From contig NZ_JXQQ01000004.1 of NCBI RefSeq assembly GCF_000834655.1, positions 1 to 64,000 on the forward strand: a DNA stretch of 64,000 nucleotides. The letters are read 5' to 3'. This document shows, one piece after another, positions 37,100 to 45,696 of the stretch (position 1 is the stretch's first letter; the number at the start of each line of letters is the position of its first letter). The stretch is from Variovorax paradoxus. Its GTDB lineage: Bacteria; Pseudomonadota; Gammaproteobacteria; Burkholderiales; Burkholderiaceae_C. The translations under genes and the position numbers were made by a program. Under the pieces are notes generated by a model. That model saw only the letters and a program-made list of their open reading frames with translations, was not told the DNA's origin and did not search any database.

Positions 37100-38287
37100 C
37101 TACAAAAGTCCGCGCCCACCAAGATTTCGCATCAACGCGCTTACGCCGAAAGTCCAGCGCGGCGCCCGGTCGGCATGCACGACGCGGTTGAACAGCGCGC
37201 CGAGTTCCGGTGCGCCGATGCGCACGTGGTCGCCGACGACGTGGGTGAATCCTTGCCCAGGGCCGTGACGGTCTTGTGTCGGCGCGAACATGGTGCCTAG
37301 AAACAACATGAAGCCGTCTGGGTAGTCATGGTGAATGCCGACGGCCTGCGACACGATGTCCAGCGGATCGCGGCTGATCTTCGTGAGCGAGCTCGAGCCC
37401 TCCAGCACGAAGCCCTCGGGCCCCGTGACTTCGAGCGCAACGGTGATGCGGCGCACGTCGGCAATGCCGAAGTGATCGTCGAAGAGACGAATGAAAGGGC
37501 CGATCGCGCACGAGGCGTTGTTGTCCTTGGCCTTGCCCAGCAGCAAGGCGCTGCGGCCTTCGAAGTCGCGCAGGTTGACGTCGTTGCCCAGCGCGGCGCC
37601 CAAGGTTTCGCCGCGGCTGTTCACGGCGAGCACGACCTCGGGCTCGGGGTTGTTCCAGACCGAGCCCGAGTGGATGCCCACGTCGGCGCCGGTGCCCACG
37701 GCGGCCAGCACCGGGGCCTTGGTGAATATCTCCGCGTCGGGGCCGATGCCCACTTCGAGGTACTGCGACCACACGCCCTGCGCGATCAGCACCTCCTTGA
37801 CCTTCGCGGCCTCGGGCGAGCCGGGGACGATGTCCGCGAGGTTGTCGCCCAGCACCTTGCCGATGGCCGCGCGCGTGGCCTCGGCCTGCGAGGCATCGCC
37901 GCGCGCCTGCTCCTCGATCACGCGCTCCAGCAGGCTCGCCACGAAGGTCACGCCGCTCGCCTTGATGACCTGCAGGTCGCACGGCGCGAGCAGCCAGGGC
38001 TTGCGGTTGTCGCGCACGGTCTCGTCGCTGTTGGCGAGCACGGCATCGAGCGCGGCGACGCGCGGCGCCTTGCCGCTCTTCAGTGCTTCGCGCACGGCGG
38101 CGGACGGCGAGCCCTTGGCTTCGAGCAGGTCGCTCATGGTCGGCGCGAGCGTCGACAGGTCGTGCAGGCCGCCTTCGTGCACGGCCACCAGCACCGGGCC
38201 CACATCGGGCTGCCAGATGCGGCCGACCAGGGTGGCGCGGTCCGCGTCGCTGGGGAGGCTGGTCGAGGGCGAGAGGTTCAGGGCCAT
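37100..38287 (-). CDS. Fumarylacetoacetate hydrolase (FAH) family protein
   Basis: A 395-residue protein. The N-terminal ~150 residues (RATLVGRIWQPDVGPVLVAVHEGGLHDLS) resemble those of XylX-like 2-keto-3-deoxypentonate dehydratases; the C-terminal FAH domain has HSGSVWNNPEPEVVLAVNSRGE (metal-ligand E-x-E near residues 215-220) and NDVNLRDFEGRSALLLGKAKDNNASCAIGPFI. FAH-family enzymes are Mg-dependent hydrolases, decarboxylases or dehydratases of 2- or 3-oxo acids. The ATG at 38287 is chosen; one 18 bases earlier lacks any ribosome site. It is 124 bp downstream of nicB on the same strand, so it may belong to the catabolic operon, but a separate sugar-acid role is possible. Confidence 0.75.
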   Translation of the reverse strand: MALNLSPSTSLPSDADRATLVGRIWQPDVGPVLVAVHEGGLHDLSTLAPTMSDLLEAKGSPSAAVREALKSGKAPRVAALDAVLANSDETVRDNRKPWLLAPCDLQVIKASGVTFVASLLERVIEEQARGDASQAEATRAAIGKVLGDNLADIVPGSPEAAKVKEVLIAQGVWSQYLEVGIGPDAEIFTKAPVLAAVGTGADVGIHSGSVWNNPEPEVVLAVNSRGETLGAALGNDVNLRDFEGRSALLLGKAKDNNASCAIGPFIRLFDDHFGIADVRRITVALEVTGPEGFVLEGSSSLTKISRDPLDIVSQAVGIHHDYPDGFMLFLGTMFAPTQDRHGPGQGFTHVVGDHVRIGAPELGALFNRVVHADRAPRWTFGVSALMRNLGGRGLL

Positions 38288-38411
38288 GGTGCTGTATGTC
38301 TCCATTGAAGGTGTTCAGTGCTGCGCGCGAGCCGCGAGGCCGGTGCGCGACGCCGCATCGTAGCCTCGGCAGTGATCGTGTGGGCGCGCGCAGGCGCACC
38401 TGAACAGCCGC

Positions 38412-41400
38412 TCAGTGCGCCTTTGCGGCGCGCACGCGCGCCACCTGCGCGGGCAGGTCGGACCACGCCGGCTCCTGCGGCGCGAAGCGCGCGCGCATGT
38501 AGCCGGCCAGCTCGGCGATCTGCCGGTCGTCGAGCGCCTCGCGGAACGCCGGCATGAAGCCGATGTCGCGGCCGGCCGGCTCGCGCACGCCATCGAGGAT
38601 GGTGCGCAGCAGGTTGTCGGGCCGTGCGCTCGTGAGGCTGCTGTTGAGCGCGAGCGGCGTGTTCACGCCCAGCAGCGTCGGGCCGTTGCCGTCGTGGTGG
38701 CACGACGCGCAGGCGCTGTCGAACATGCGCTGCGCGGGGCCGAGCAACTGGCCTTGCGTGCGGGCCGCGTTGGCGACGGCCTGTTGCGCGAGGGCTTGCG
38801 GTTCGGCGGCCGGCGTCGGGTTGAACGAGCCGAGGTAGGTCGCCATGGCGCGCACATCGGCATCGGGCACCTGGCCGAGTTCGCGCACCACCTCGGCCAT
38901 CGGGCCGCCGGCGATGCCGTGGCGTTGCGTGTGGCCGTTGCGCAGGTACCGGTAGAGCTCTTCGGTGTCCCACGGCACGGCGGACTTCGACAGGTGCGTG
39001 AGCGCGGGCGCCTCCCACCCATCGACCATCGCGCCCGAGAGGAACGCGCTGCCGCCCTGCTCCGCGCCGAGCGCATTGCGCGGCGTGTGGCAGGCGCCGC
39101 AGTGGCCCAGGCCGTTGACGAGGTACGCGCCACGGTTCCACTCGGCGCTCTGCGTCGCGACGGGCTGCAGCGGTGCGGGGTCGTGAAAGAGCGCGTTCCA
39201 CCCGGCCATCAGCGGCCGCATGCTGAACGGAAACTTGAGTTCGGACTTCGGCGTTTCCGCGCGCACCGCGGGCATCGACATGAAGTACGCGTAGAGCGCC
39301 TGCAGGTCGTCGTCGCTGGTCTTGGCGAACGCGGTGTAAGGGAACGCCGGATAGAGGTGATGGCCATCGCGCGAGACGCCTTCGCGCATCGCGCGCTGGA
39401 ACGCGCTGAACGACCAGCGGCCCAGGCCCGTGGCGGCATCGGGCGTGAGGTTGGTGGTGTAGAGCGTGCCGAAGGGCGTGTCCATCGCGCGGCCTCCTGC
39501 GTTGGGCGCGCCGCCGGGTGCGGTGTGGCACACCGCGCAATCGCCGAGCGCGGCGAGCACGCGGCCGCGTTCGATGGTGGATTGGCTGTAGACCGGCGCG
39601 GTCAGCGAGACGGGCGCGATGGACGAACGCCAGCCGAGCAGGCCGGCGACGACACCGATGCCGCCGATGAAGAGCGCGGCGCCCGTGGCCCACACACCCT
39701 TGCGCCGAGGCCAAGGTGCATCCGTCTTGCTCCTTCCCCCTTTGGGGGAAGGTTGGGATGGGGGCACGGCGGCGTCACCACTCGCACGCCGCATGCCCCC
39801 ACCCCCGCCCTCCCCCGCAACGGGAGGAAGCAAACCCCGATTCAGTTCAGCCAGCACCGTCTCCGGCGTGAACGGCGGCGCCCTGAACCGCACCCCCGTC
39901 GCATCGAAGATCGCATTCGCGATCGCCGCCGTTCCCGGCACCGAAGACGACTCGCCAGCCCCCAGCGACGGCTCGCCCGGCCGCGGCATGTGCATCACCT
40001 CGATCACCGGCACGTCGCGGAAATTGATGATCGGGTAGCTGCCCCATTCGCGGCTCGCGACCACGCCGGTCGGCAGCACGCCGGGCAACTGCGCGCCGCC
40101 CGATGGCGCACCCTGCTGCGGCGCGAACTTCACCTCTTCCATCAGCGCCCGGCTGGTGGTCTGGATCACGTTGCCGTGCACCTGGTGCTCGACGCCCGCG
40201 GGGTTGACCATCAAGCCCGCGTCGTGCCCCACCACCACGCGGCGCACATGCACCTCGCCGGTCTTGCGGTTGACCTCGACGTCGGCCACCCAGGCGGCCC
40301 ATGCGGCGCCGAAGCCCGGCCACTTGCTGTGGATGTAGCGCGCGTATGCGAAGCCCTGGCCGAAGAGGATGTCGCCCCCTTCGCCGAGCCCGCCGTCCGC
40401 GTTCTCCTGCGGCCCGGTGCGCATGCGCCAGCCGGCCTTCTGCGCGGTGGCCTGCACGAGCTCGACCGCGCGCGGATCGTTCAGATGGCGCAAGCGGAAC
40501 TGCACCGGATCGACACCTGCGGCCGTCGCGAGCTCGTCGATGTACGACTCGTGCGCGAACGAACTCGGCAACGCCGACACGCCGCGCAGCCACGAGGCGC
40601 GCACGATCGGCGCCATGTCGTTGACCTTCACGCGCAGGTTGTCGTAGCTGTACGGCGGGCGCGCGGTGCGGTCGCCCATCTCGTAGGCCTGCGCGACCGG
40701 CTCGATGGTGCGCGTGAGCAAGAGCGCGAGCGTGGGCGCGCCGTTCGACGGGTAGGAGGTTTCGAAGTCGTAGGCGGCGATGCGGCCATCGGCCATGAGC
40801 CCGCCATCGACTTCCATGAGTTGCGCCGCACCCTTGGGCTCCCACGCATGCTCCTGTTCGCGCGTGAGCTGCACGCGCACCGGCATGCCGACGGCGCGCG
40901 CGAGCAGCGCTGCGTCGGCCGCCACGTCGTCGGCGCCGTTGCGGCCGTAGCAGCCCGCGGCTTCCATGCGAACCACGTCGACCTGCACGTCGTCCACGCC
41001 CATGAGCCTGGCCAGGTCGGCGCGCAGCACATGCGGGTTCTGCGAGCCGGCCCACACGCGAAGAACAATGCCCCCACGCTCCCCCGCTGCGTGTGGGTCG
41101 CTGCCCCCCGAGGGGGCCGCGTTCCGCCCTGGGAGCGTCCCGGCGGCGGAACCGCTGCCGCTGCCGCTGCCGTCGGCCGGCTGCCAGTCGGCCAGCGCGC
41201 ACGAGGGGCCGATGGAGGCGTGCATCTGGTAGGGCCAGACGTAGGTGCGCTGCATCGGCTGCGATGCGGCAGCGATGGCGCCATCGACATCGCCTTCGTC
41301 CACCAACAGGCGCTGCGTCGAAGGGTTGTCGCGAAGCGCCTGCGCGACATCGGAAAGGTCGGGCATGCCGGGCCACGGCTTCCACGTGACGCGCAGCTCG

Positions 41401-42254
41401 CGCAGCGCCTGCTCGGCGTGCTCTTCGCGCTCGGCCACGATGCCGACGAAGTCGCGGACCACGACCACGGCGCGGATGCCGGGGATGTGCGCGATCGACG
41501 ATTCATCGACCGCCTCGAGCGTGTTGCCGATGAAATCGCCGTGGTCCGCGCCGGCATACGGGGGGCGCACGACGCGACCGTGCAGCATGCCGGGCACGCG
41601 CATGTCGTGCACGAACACGAGCTCGCCTGCGAGCTTGCCGGGAATGTCCACGCGCGCCTGGCGTGTGCCGACGATGCGGTAGTCGGCCGGGTCCTTGGGC
41701 TTCGCGCCGGAGTCCAGGCGGAGCACCGTGCGCTGGTGCGCCACGAGGTCCGCATAGCTGACGTGAAGGTCGGGCGTCTCGGTGACGCGCACCACGCCGT
41801 GGCGCACCTGCAGCGCGTCGGCTGCAACGCCCAGGCGCTCGGCCGCGCGAGCGAGCAGCCAGGCCCGCGCCTGCGCTGCGGCAAGGCGCAGCGGTTGCGC
41901 ATGGATCTGGATCGATGCACTCGCGATCGTCGCGCCCTGGTTGGGCACGCGCGCGGTGTCGCCCAGCATCATGCGAACGCAGGGCATGCCCAGATCGAGC
42001 TCTTCGGCCACGATCTGCGAAAGCGCTGTCTGGATGCCGGTGCCGAGATCGACGTGGCCGTTGAGCGCGGAGACGCTGCCGTCGTCCCATACGGCGAGCA
42101 GGATTTCGTCGCCCTCGATGGGGTTGCCCGCGATCGCTGCGGGCTGGCCCTTGGCGGGCATCGGTGCGGCGGGCGTTTCGCGCACCACGAGCAGCACGCC
42201 GTCGGCGGCAAGAAACTCCGCGCGGGTCTGCGGCAGGTCGGCGCGGCGTGTCAT
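38412..42254 (-). CDS. nicB: NicB-like molybdenum hydroxylase large subunit fused to triheme cytochrome c
   Basis: Predicted 1280 residues. Residues ~40-800 form a xanthine dehydrogenase/IorB-type molybdopterin protein (VSALNGHVDLGTGIQTALSQIVAEELDL, PNQGATIASASIQIHAQPL, active-site-like GAGESSSVPGTAAIANAIF). A transmembrane helix (~853-875) leads to a cytochrome c part with three CxxCH hemes at ~906 (CAVCH), ~1052 (CGACH) and ~1181 (CASCH). This architecture matches Pseudomonas nicotinate dehydrogenase NicB, which with NicA makes 6-hydroxynicotinate and passes electrons to the respiratory chain. The protein is longer than I recall for NicB because two palindromic repeats are translated in frame (residues ~359-395 and ~808-844). 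Upstream frame before MTRRADLP is translated repeat and not used. Confidence 0.85.
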   Translation of the reverse strand: MTRRADLPQTRAEFLAADGVLLVVRETPAAPMPAKGQPAAIAGNPIEGDEILLAVWDDGSVSALNGHVDLGTGIQTALSQIVAEELDLGMPCVRMMLGDTARVPNQGATIASASIQIHAQPLRLAAAQARAWLLARAAERLGVAADALQVRHGVVRVTETPDLHVSYADLVAHQRTVLRLDSGAKPKDPADYRIVGTRQARVDIPGKLAGELVFVHDMRVPGMLHGRVVRPPYAGADHGDFIGNTLEAVDESSIAHIPGIRAVVVVRDFVGIVAEREEHAEQALRELRVTWKPWPGMPDLSDVAQALRDNPSTQRLLVDEGDVDGAIAAASQPMQRTYVWPYQMHASIGPSCALADWQPADGSGSGSGSAAGTLPGRNAAPSGGSDPHAAGERGGIVLRVWAGSQNPHVLRADLARLMGVDDVQVDVVRMEAAGCYGRNGADDVAADAALLARAVGMPVRVQLTREQEHAWEPKGAAQLMEVDGGLMADGRIAAYDFETSYPSNGAPTLALLLTRTIEPVAQAYEMGDRTARPPYSYDNLRVKVNDMAPIVRASWLRGVSALPSSFAHESYIDELATAAGVDPVQFRLRHLNDPRAVELVQATAQKAGWRMRTGPQENADGGLGEGGDILFGQGFAYARYIHSKWPGFGAAWAAWVADVEVNRKTGEVHVRRVVVGHDAGLMVNPAGVEHQVHGNVIQTTSRALMEEVKFAPQQGAPSGGAQLPGVLPTGVVASREWGSYPIINFRDVPVIEVMHMPRPGEPSLGAGESSSVPGTAAIANAIFDATGVRFRAPPFTPETVLAELNRGLLPPVAGEGGGGGMRRASGDAAVPPSQPSPKGGRSKTDAPWPRRKGVWATGAALFIGGIGVVAGLLGWRSSIAPVSLTAPVYSQSTIERGRVLAALGDCAVCHTAPGGAPNAGGRAMDTPFGTLYTTNLTPDAATGLGRWSFSAFQRAMREGVSRDGHHLYPAFPYTAFAKTSDDDLQALYAYFMSMPAVRAETPKSELKFPFSMRPLMAGWNALFHDPAPLQPVATQSAEWNRGAYLVNGLGHCGACHTPRNALGAEQGGSAFLSGAMVDGWEAPALTHLSKSAVPWDTEELYRYLRNGHTQRHGIAGGPMAEVVRELGQVPDADVRAMATYLGSFNPTPAAEPQALAQQAVANAARTQGQLLGPAQRMFDSACASCHHDGNGPTLLGVNTPLALNSSLTSARPDNLLRTILDGVREPAGRDIGFMPAFREALDDRQIAELAGYMRARFAPQEPAWSDLPAQVARVRAAKAH
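39724..39832 (-). repeat. Palindromic repeat, family 2, inside nicB coding frame
   Basis: About 109 bp with the same two-armed layout as 42256-42382 and 56711-56820: a TCTTGCTCC-led stem (CCTTCCCCC/GGGGGAAGG) and a second GCCCCCACCCC arm. It lies inside nicB and is translated in frame as a Pro/Gly-rich linker (PPVAGEGGGGGMRRASGDAA) just before the transmembrane helix. Confidence 0.8.
41069..41178 (-). repeat. Palindromic repeat plus GGCAGC microsatellite inside nicB coding frame
   Basis: The segment contains CCCCCCGAGGGGGCC and a CCCGGCGGCGG tail that resemble the intergenic element at 54672-54770, followed by three CCGCTG units. Read as protein it gives a Gly/Ser-rich, low-complexity stretch between LADWQPADG and IVLRVWAGSQNPH, where related hydroxylases are continuous as far as I recall. 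This indicates an in-frame insertion into the molybdopterin domain. Confidence 0.7.
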
Positions 42255-42255
42255 G

Positions 42256-42382
42256 GTCTTGCTCCCTCTCCCCTTGGGGAGAGGGCTGGGGTGAGGGTCA
42301 GCGGCGATGGCGAAGGCAATGCGTTTGCGAAGGCCGACGCCCTCACCCCAGCCCTCTCCCGCAAGCGGGAGAGGGGGCAAGA
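42256..42382 (-). repeat. Palindromic intergenic repeat, family 2, between nicA and nicB
   Basis: A 127-bp element with two perfect-looking stems, CCCTCTCCCC/GGGGAGAGGG and CCCTCTCCC/GGGAGAGGG, facing each other around a ~60-bp centre; outer ends TCTTGC and GCAAGA are complementary. It fills the nicA-nicB gap and ends 2 bp before the nicB start, so it likely shapes nicB translation. Confidence 0.85.
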
Positions 42383-42390
42383 AGGGCCGG

Positions 42391-42891
42391 TCACCGGTTC
42401 ACCTCTGCGCGCATGCGCACAGCCGCGCGCTGCACGGCATCGAGAATTTCAATGTGCGTGCCGCAACGGCACAGGTTGCCCGACAGCTCGCTGCGGATCC
42501 GCGTCTCGCTCGCGTGCGGATCGCGCGCAAGCAGCGCCGCCGCCTGCATCACCATGCCGTTGAGGCAGTAGCCGCACTGCGCGGCCTGCGCGTCTTCGAA
42601 GGCCGCCTGCACCGGATGCCAGCGCCCGCGCGAGCCCAGGCCTTCCAGGGTGGTGACCTCGCGGCCCGCCACCCCTTGGACGGGAATCACGCACGAACGC
42701 GCAGCGACGCCGTCGACATGCACCGTGCATGCACCGCACTGACCCAACCCGCATCCGTACTTGGGTCCGTTCAGCTCGAGGTCGTTGCGCAGGAACTGCA
42801 GCAGCGACGCCTCGCGGGGCACGCCCGCGAGCGACTGTGCCTGACCGTTGACCTGCAGATGCAGCGGCTCAGCGCCGCAACTGTCCGTCAC
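42391..42891 (-). CDS. nicA: NicA-like [2Fe-2S] subunit of molybdenum hydroxylase
   Basis: A 166-residue two-cluster iron-sulfur protein. The plant-type cluster uses Cys 47, 52, 55 and 67 (CGLGQCGACTVHVDG); the second uses Cys 106, 109, 141 and 143 (CGYCLNGMVMQ and NLCRCGTH). It transfers electrons from the molybdenum site of NicB. GTG start; it overlaps the end of the upstream binding-protein gene by 23 bp. No export signal. The family alone (IorA/CoxS-like) does not fix the substrate; nicotinate is inferred from the NicB architecture and neighbours. Confidence 0.87.
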   Translation of the reverse strand: MTDSCGAEPLHLQVNGQAQSLAGVPREASLLQFLRNDLELNGPKYGCGLGQCGACTVHVDGVAARSCVIPVQGVAGREVTTLEGLGSRGRWHPVQAAFEDAQAAQCGYCLNGMVMQAAALLARDPHASETRIRSELSGNLCRCGTHIEILDAVQRAAVRMRAEVNR

Positions 42892-44029
42892 GGGTGTACA
42901 TCTCCAGGTCCACGAAGGTCGAGCCGTTGTGGTTCTTCGCGCTGTAGTCGATGGGGAAGTCGCCGAAGCGCGTGCTGCCGATGCTCTCGAGCCCGGCCAC
43001 GAAGCTGTCGCGCGTGAGCGTCTTGCCCGCGCGGCGCAGGCCCTCGACCATCACGCGCGCGACGATGTAGCCCTCCAGCGTGGTGTAGCTGTCGATCTTC
43101 TCGCCGAACTCGGCGCGGTCGCGCTGGTAGTCGGCCACGATGGGCACGCGCTGCGCGTTCGGCGGCGGCACGATGCTGGCCGTGACCAGGCCCGCGAGCT
43201 TGCCATCCAGCCGCTTGGCCGAGCCGGCCGCATCGGTGATGCCGACCGAGAGCGTGTAGAGCGGCGCGCCCACGCCGCCCGCGCGGTAGTCGCGGATGAA
43301 AGTCTCGACCATGCGGCCGGCCATGATCATCACGACCGCGCCGGGCTTGGCCGCGGAGATCTCGGTGGCGACCTGCTTCGCATCTTCCGCGGTGATGGCC
43401 AGCGGCAGCGTCTTGACGACCTGCACCTTGTACTCGGCCGCAAGCTGCTCGCAGGTGGCGAGGTTCGACTTGCCGAACGGGCTGTCCTGGAACACCACGG
43501 CGATCGAGGAGATGCCGATGGTCGAGAGGTGGCTGATGATCTTGCGCAGCTCCAGGTCGTAGCCCGCGCGCACATGGAAAAGATTGCGGTTGACCTTGGT
43601 GCGGAACGACGTGGTGCCCACCAGGGGCGCGAACATCGGAACGCCCGCCTTCTCGGCGAGCGGCATCGCGGCCGCGAGATTGCCGGTGGCCACGAAGCCG
43701 GTGAGCGCGAAGACCTTGTCCTCGTCGATCAGCTTGGCCGTGTTGATGGCCGTCTTCGCAGGGTCGTAGGCATCGTCATACGTCACGAGTTCGATCTTGC
43801 GGCCGTTGATGCCGCCCGACTTGTTGACGCGGTCGAAGTAGAGCTTGATGCCCGCGCGGTAATCGACGCCGAAGTCCTTGGCCGGCCCGCTGAACACGGC
43901 CGACTGGCCGATGCGGATGGTGGTGTCGGTCACGCCGTTTTCTGCGCGTGCCGACCCGAGAAGGCCCGGGCCCAGAGCCAGGGCCGCGCCGCCCGCCACC
44001 ATGGCGCGCCTTGAAATCGAAAGCTTCAT
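42869..44029 (-). CDS. ABC transporter periplasmic binding protein, Leu/Ile/Val class (second)
   Basis: A 386-residue protein with a twin-arginine type signal (SISRRAMVAGGAALALG) cleaved near ARA, then a type I periplasmic fold (IRIGQSAVFSGPAKDFGVDYRAGIKLYFDRVNKSGGINGRKIELVTYDD). Such proteins feed Liv-type importers and bind amino acids, amides or aromatic acids. It lies between the nicotinamidase-like gene and nicA, away from the main transporter genes, suggesting a dedicated ligand such as nicotinate or nicotinamide (inferred). Confidence 0.85.
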   Translation of the reverse strand: MKLSISRRAMVAGGAALALGPGLLGSARAENGVTDTTIRIGQSAVFSGPAKDFGVDYRAGIKLYFDRVNKSGGINGRKIELVTYDDAYDPAKTAINTAKLIDEDKVFALTGFVATGNLAAAMPLAEKAGVPMFAPLVGTTSFRTKVNRNLFHVRAGYDLELRKIISHLSTIGISSIAVVFQDSPFGKSNLATCEQLAAEYKVQVVKTLPLAITAEDAKQVATEISAAKPGAVVMIMAGRMVETFIRDYRAGGVGAPLYTLSVGITDAAGSAKRLDGKLAGLVTASIVPPPNAQRVPIVADYQRDRAEFGEKIDSYTTLEGYIVARVMVEGLRRAGKTLTRDSFVAGLESIGSTRFGDFPIDYSAKNHNGSTFVDLEMYTRDGQLRR

Positions 44030-44075
44030 GCGTCGTTTTTCTCGCAGTTGTGTCGTCGTTGAAGAAGAAATGCGC

Positions 44076-44801
44076 TCAGGTGCTCTGGATGTCGGCCGAC
44101 TGGATGCGCTTGACGCCCTTGGCGGTCATCTGCTTCCAGGCCGCCGCAAGCGAGCCGTTGAGGTCGATGCCGCGCGTGGCGTCTTCGATCACGTAGGCGT
44201 CGAAGCCGGCCTTGCGCGCATCCATCGCGGTCCAGGCCACGCAGAAGTCGGTGGCCAGGCCCGTGACGAACACGGTCTTGATGCCGCGCGCCTTCAGGTA
44301 GCCGGCCAGGCCCGTGGCCGTCTTGTGGTCGGCTTCCTCGAAGGCCGAATAGCTGTCCATCTCTTTGTGGAAGCCCTTGCGGATGATGAGCTGCGCGGTC
44401 GGCACCTTCAGGTCCTTGCCGAGCGCGGCGTCGTCGGTGCCCTGCACGCAGTGGTCCGGCCACAGCACCTGCGTGCCGTAGTTGAGCTTGGTGGTCTCGA
44501 ACGGTTTCTTGCCCGAGTACGTGCTCGCGAAGGAGGCGTGGCCTGCGGTGTGCCAATCCTGCGTGACGACGATGTTCTCGAACGCGGGCGCCAGTGCGTT
44601 GATGACCGGGATCACCTCGTTGCCGCCCTTCACCGCGAGCGTGCCGCCGTCCAGGAAGCAGTTCTGCACGTCGACCACGATCAGCGCGGCCTTGGCACCG
44701 GGCTTGATCTTGCCGGCCGCGAAGGCCGAAAGGCCGAAGCTGCCGAGGCCACTCATGAGCCCGAGGGCAGCGGCGGACTTCAATACGGTTCTGCGATGCA
44801 T
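44076..44801 (-). CDS. Tat-exported nicotinamidase/isochorismatase family hydrolase
   Basis: A 241-residue protein. The N-terminus MHRRTVLKSAAALGL with a hydrophobic run to ~28 is a Tat-type signal. The enzyme has the PncA layout: catalytic Asp44 (VVDVQNCFL), Lys142 and Cys187 (TDFCVAW), and metal ligands Asp82, His84 and His88 (QDWHTAGH). PncA hydrolyses nicotinamide to nicotinate and ammonia. Export implies hydrolysis of external nicotinamide in the periplasm. Its neighbours, nicAB and hnr, use nicotinate, supporting the assignment over other isochorismatase-fold amidases. Confidence 0.82.
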   Translation of the reverse strand: MHRRTVLKSAAALGLMSGLGSFGLSAFAAGKIKPGAKAALIVVDVQNCFLDGGTLAVKGGNEVIPVINALAPAFENIVVTQDWHTAGHASFASTYSGKKPFETTKLNYGTQVLWPDHCVQGTDDAALGKDLKVPTAQLIIRKGFHKEMDSYSAFEEADHKTATGLAGYLKARGIKTVFVTGLATDFCVAWTAMDARKAGFDAYVIEDATRGIDLNGSLAAAWKQMTAKGVKRIQSADIQST

Positions 44802-44852
44802 GGTGCGTACTCCTTGTAGAAGAGGGACGAGAACTCAAAAAGACCGAGGCAA

Positions 44853-44957
44853 CTTTTCGGGAACACCACGGAACCGGCTTTGCCGGGCCGTCGGTGTTGC
44901 CCCCTGGGAAGGGGTTGGCGAAGCGGCATGGCGTGCGCAAAGACCGGGGGTGAGCTT
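44853..44957 (+). repeat. Palindromic intergenic repeat, family 1 (copy B)
   Basis: A 105-bp copy, about 80% identical by eye to 31348-31452 in the reverse orientation, with the central CCGGCTTTGCCGG dyad. It fills the gap between livF and the nicotinamidase-like gene. Confidence 0.85.
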
Positions 44958-44961
44958 CATG

Positions 44962-45696
44962 CTAGACGCTGAGATAGGCACGGCGCACTTCTTCGTTGGC
45001 CGCGAGTTCGGCCATCGTGGCGTGGTAGCGGATCTGGCCCTTCTCCAGCACATAGGCGCGGTCGGACACGAGTTCGGCGAAGTGCATGTTCTGCTCCGAG
45101 AGCAGGATGCTCACGCCCTGCGCCTTGAGCTCCAGGATCATGTTGGCCATCTGCTCGACGATGACCGGTGCCACGCCCTCGGAAGGCTCGTCGAGCAGCA
45201 CGAGATACGGATTGCCCATCAGCGTGCGCGCCACGGTGAGCATCTGCTGCTCGCCGCCGCTCATGCGGCCGCCGGGGCGGTTTGGCATTTCGCCGAGGTT
45301 GGGAAAGAGCTTGAACAGGCGCTCGGGCGTCCACAGCGGCGCCTCGGTGCCGTCGGCCCACTGCCGCGCGGGCTGCTTGCCGACTTCGAGGTTCTCCATC
45401 ACCGTGAGGTCGGTGAACACGCGCCGGTCTTCGGGAACGAAGCCGAGGCCCAGGCGCGCCGCGTGGTGCGGCTCGCTCTTGGAAATGTCGTGGCCGAGGA
45501 AGCGCACCGCGCCACGTCGCTTGGCGAGCATGCCGATCAGCGCCTTCAGCGTGGTCGACTTGCCCGCGCCGTTGCGGCCCATGAGCGCGACGACTTCGCC
45601 GCGGCGCACGTCGAGGTCGACGTCATACAGGATCTGCGCTGCGCCGTACCAGGCGCACAGCGCCTTGGCCTGAAGAAGGGGTTCGTGCGTGCTCAT
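44962..45696 (-). CDS. livF: Branched-chain type ABC transporter ATPase LivF
   Basis: A 244-residue ATPase with Walker A GRNGAGKST at ~39-47, signature MSGGEQQML, Walker B VLLDEPSEG and LSEQNMHFA, typical of LivF. The ATG overlaps the livG stop (ATGA). Within this operon it probably energises uptake of nicotinate-related compounds; the substrate is inferred from context only. Confidence 0.92.
   Translation of the reverse strand: MSTHEPLLQAKALCAWYGAAQILYDVDLDVRRGEVVALMGRNGAGKSTTLKALIGMLAKRRGAVRFLGHDISKSEPHHAARLGLGFVPEDRRVFTDLTVMENLEVGKQPARQWADGTEAPLWTPERLFKLFPNLGEMPNRPGGRMSGGEQQMLTVARTLMGNPYLVLLDEPSEGVAPVIVEQMANMILELKAQGVSILLSEQNMHFAELVSDRAYVLEKGQIRYHATMAELAANEEVRRAYLSV

Noticed and set aside
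42255..42380. N-terminal extension of the nicB frame (MPPLPLAGEGWGEG...)
   Set aside because: It is the translation of a family 2 palindromic repeat, not protein sequence; the ATG at 42254 begins the real product.
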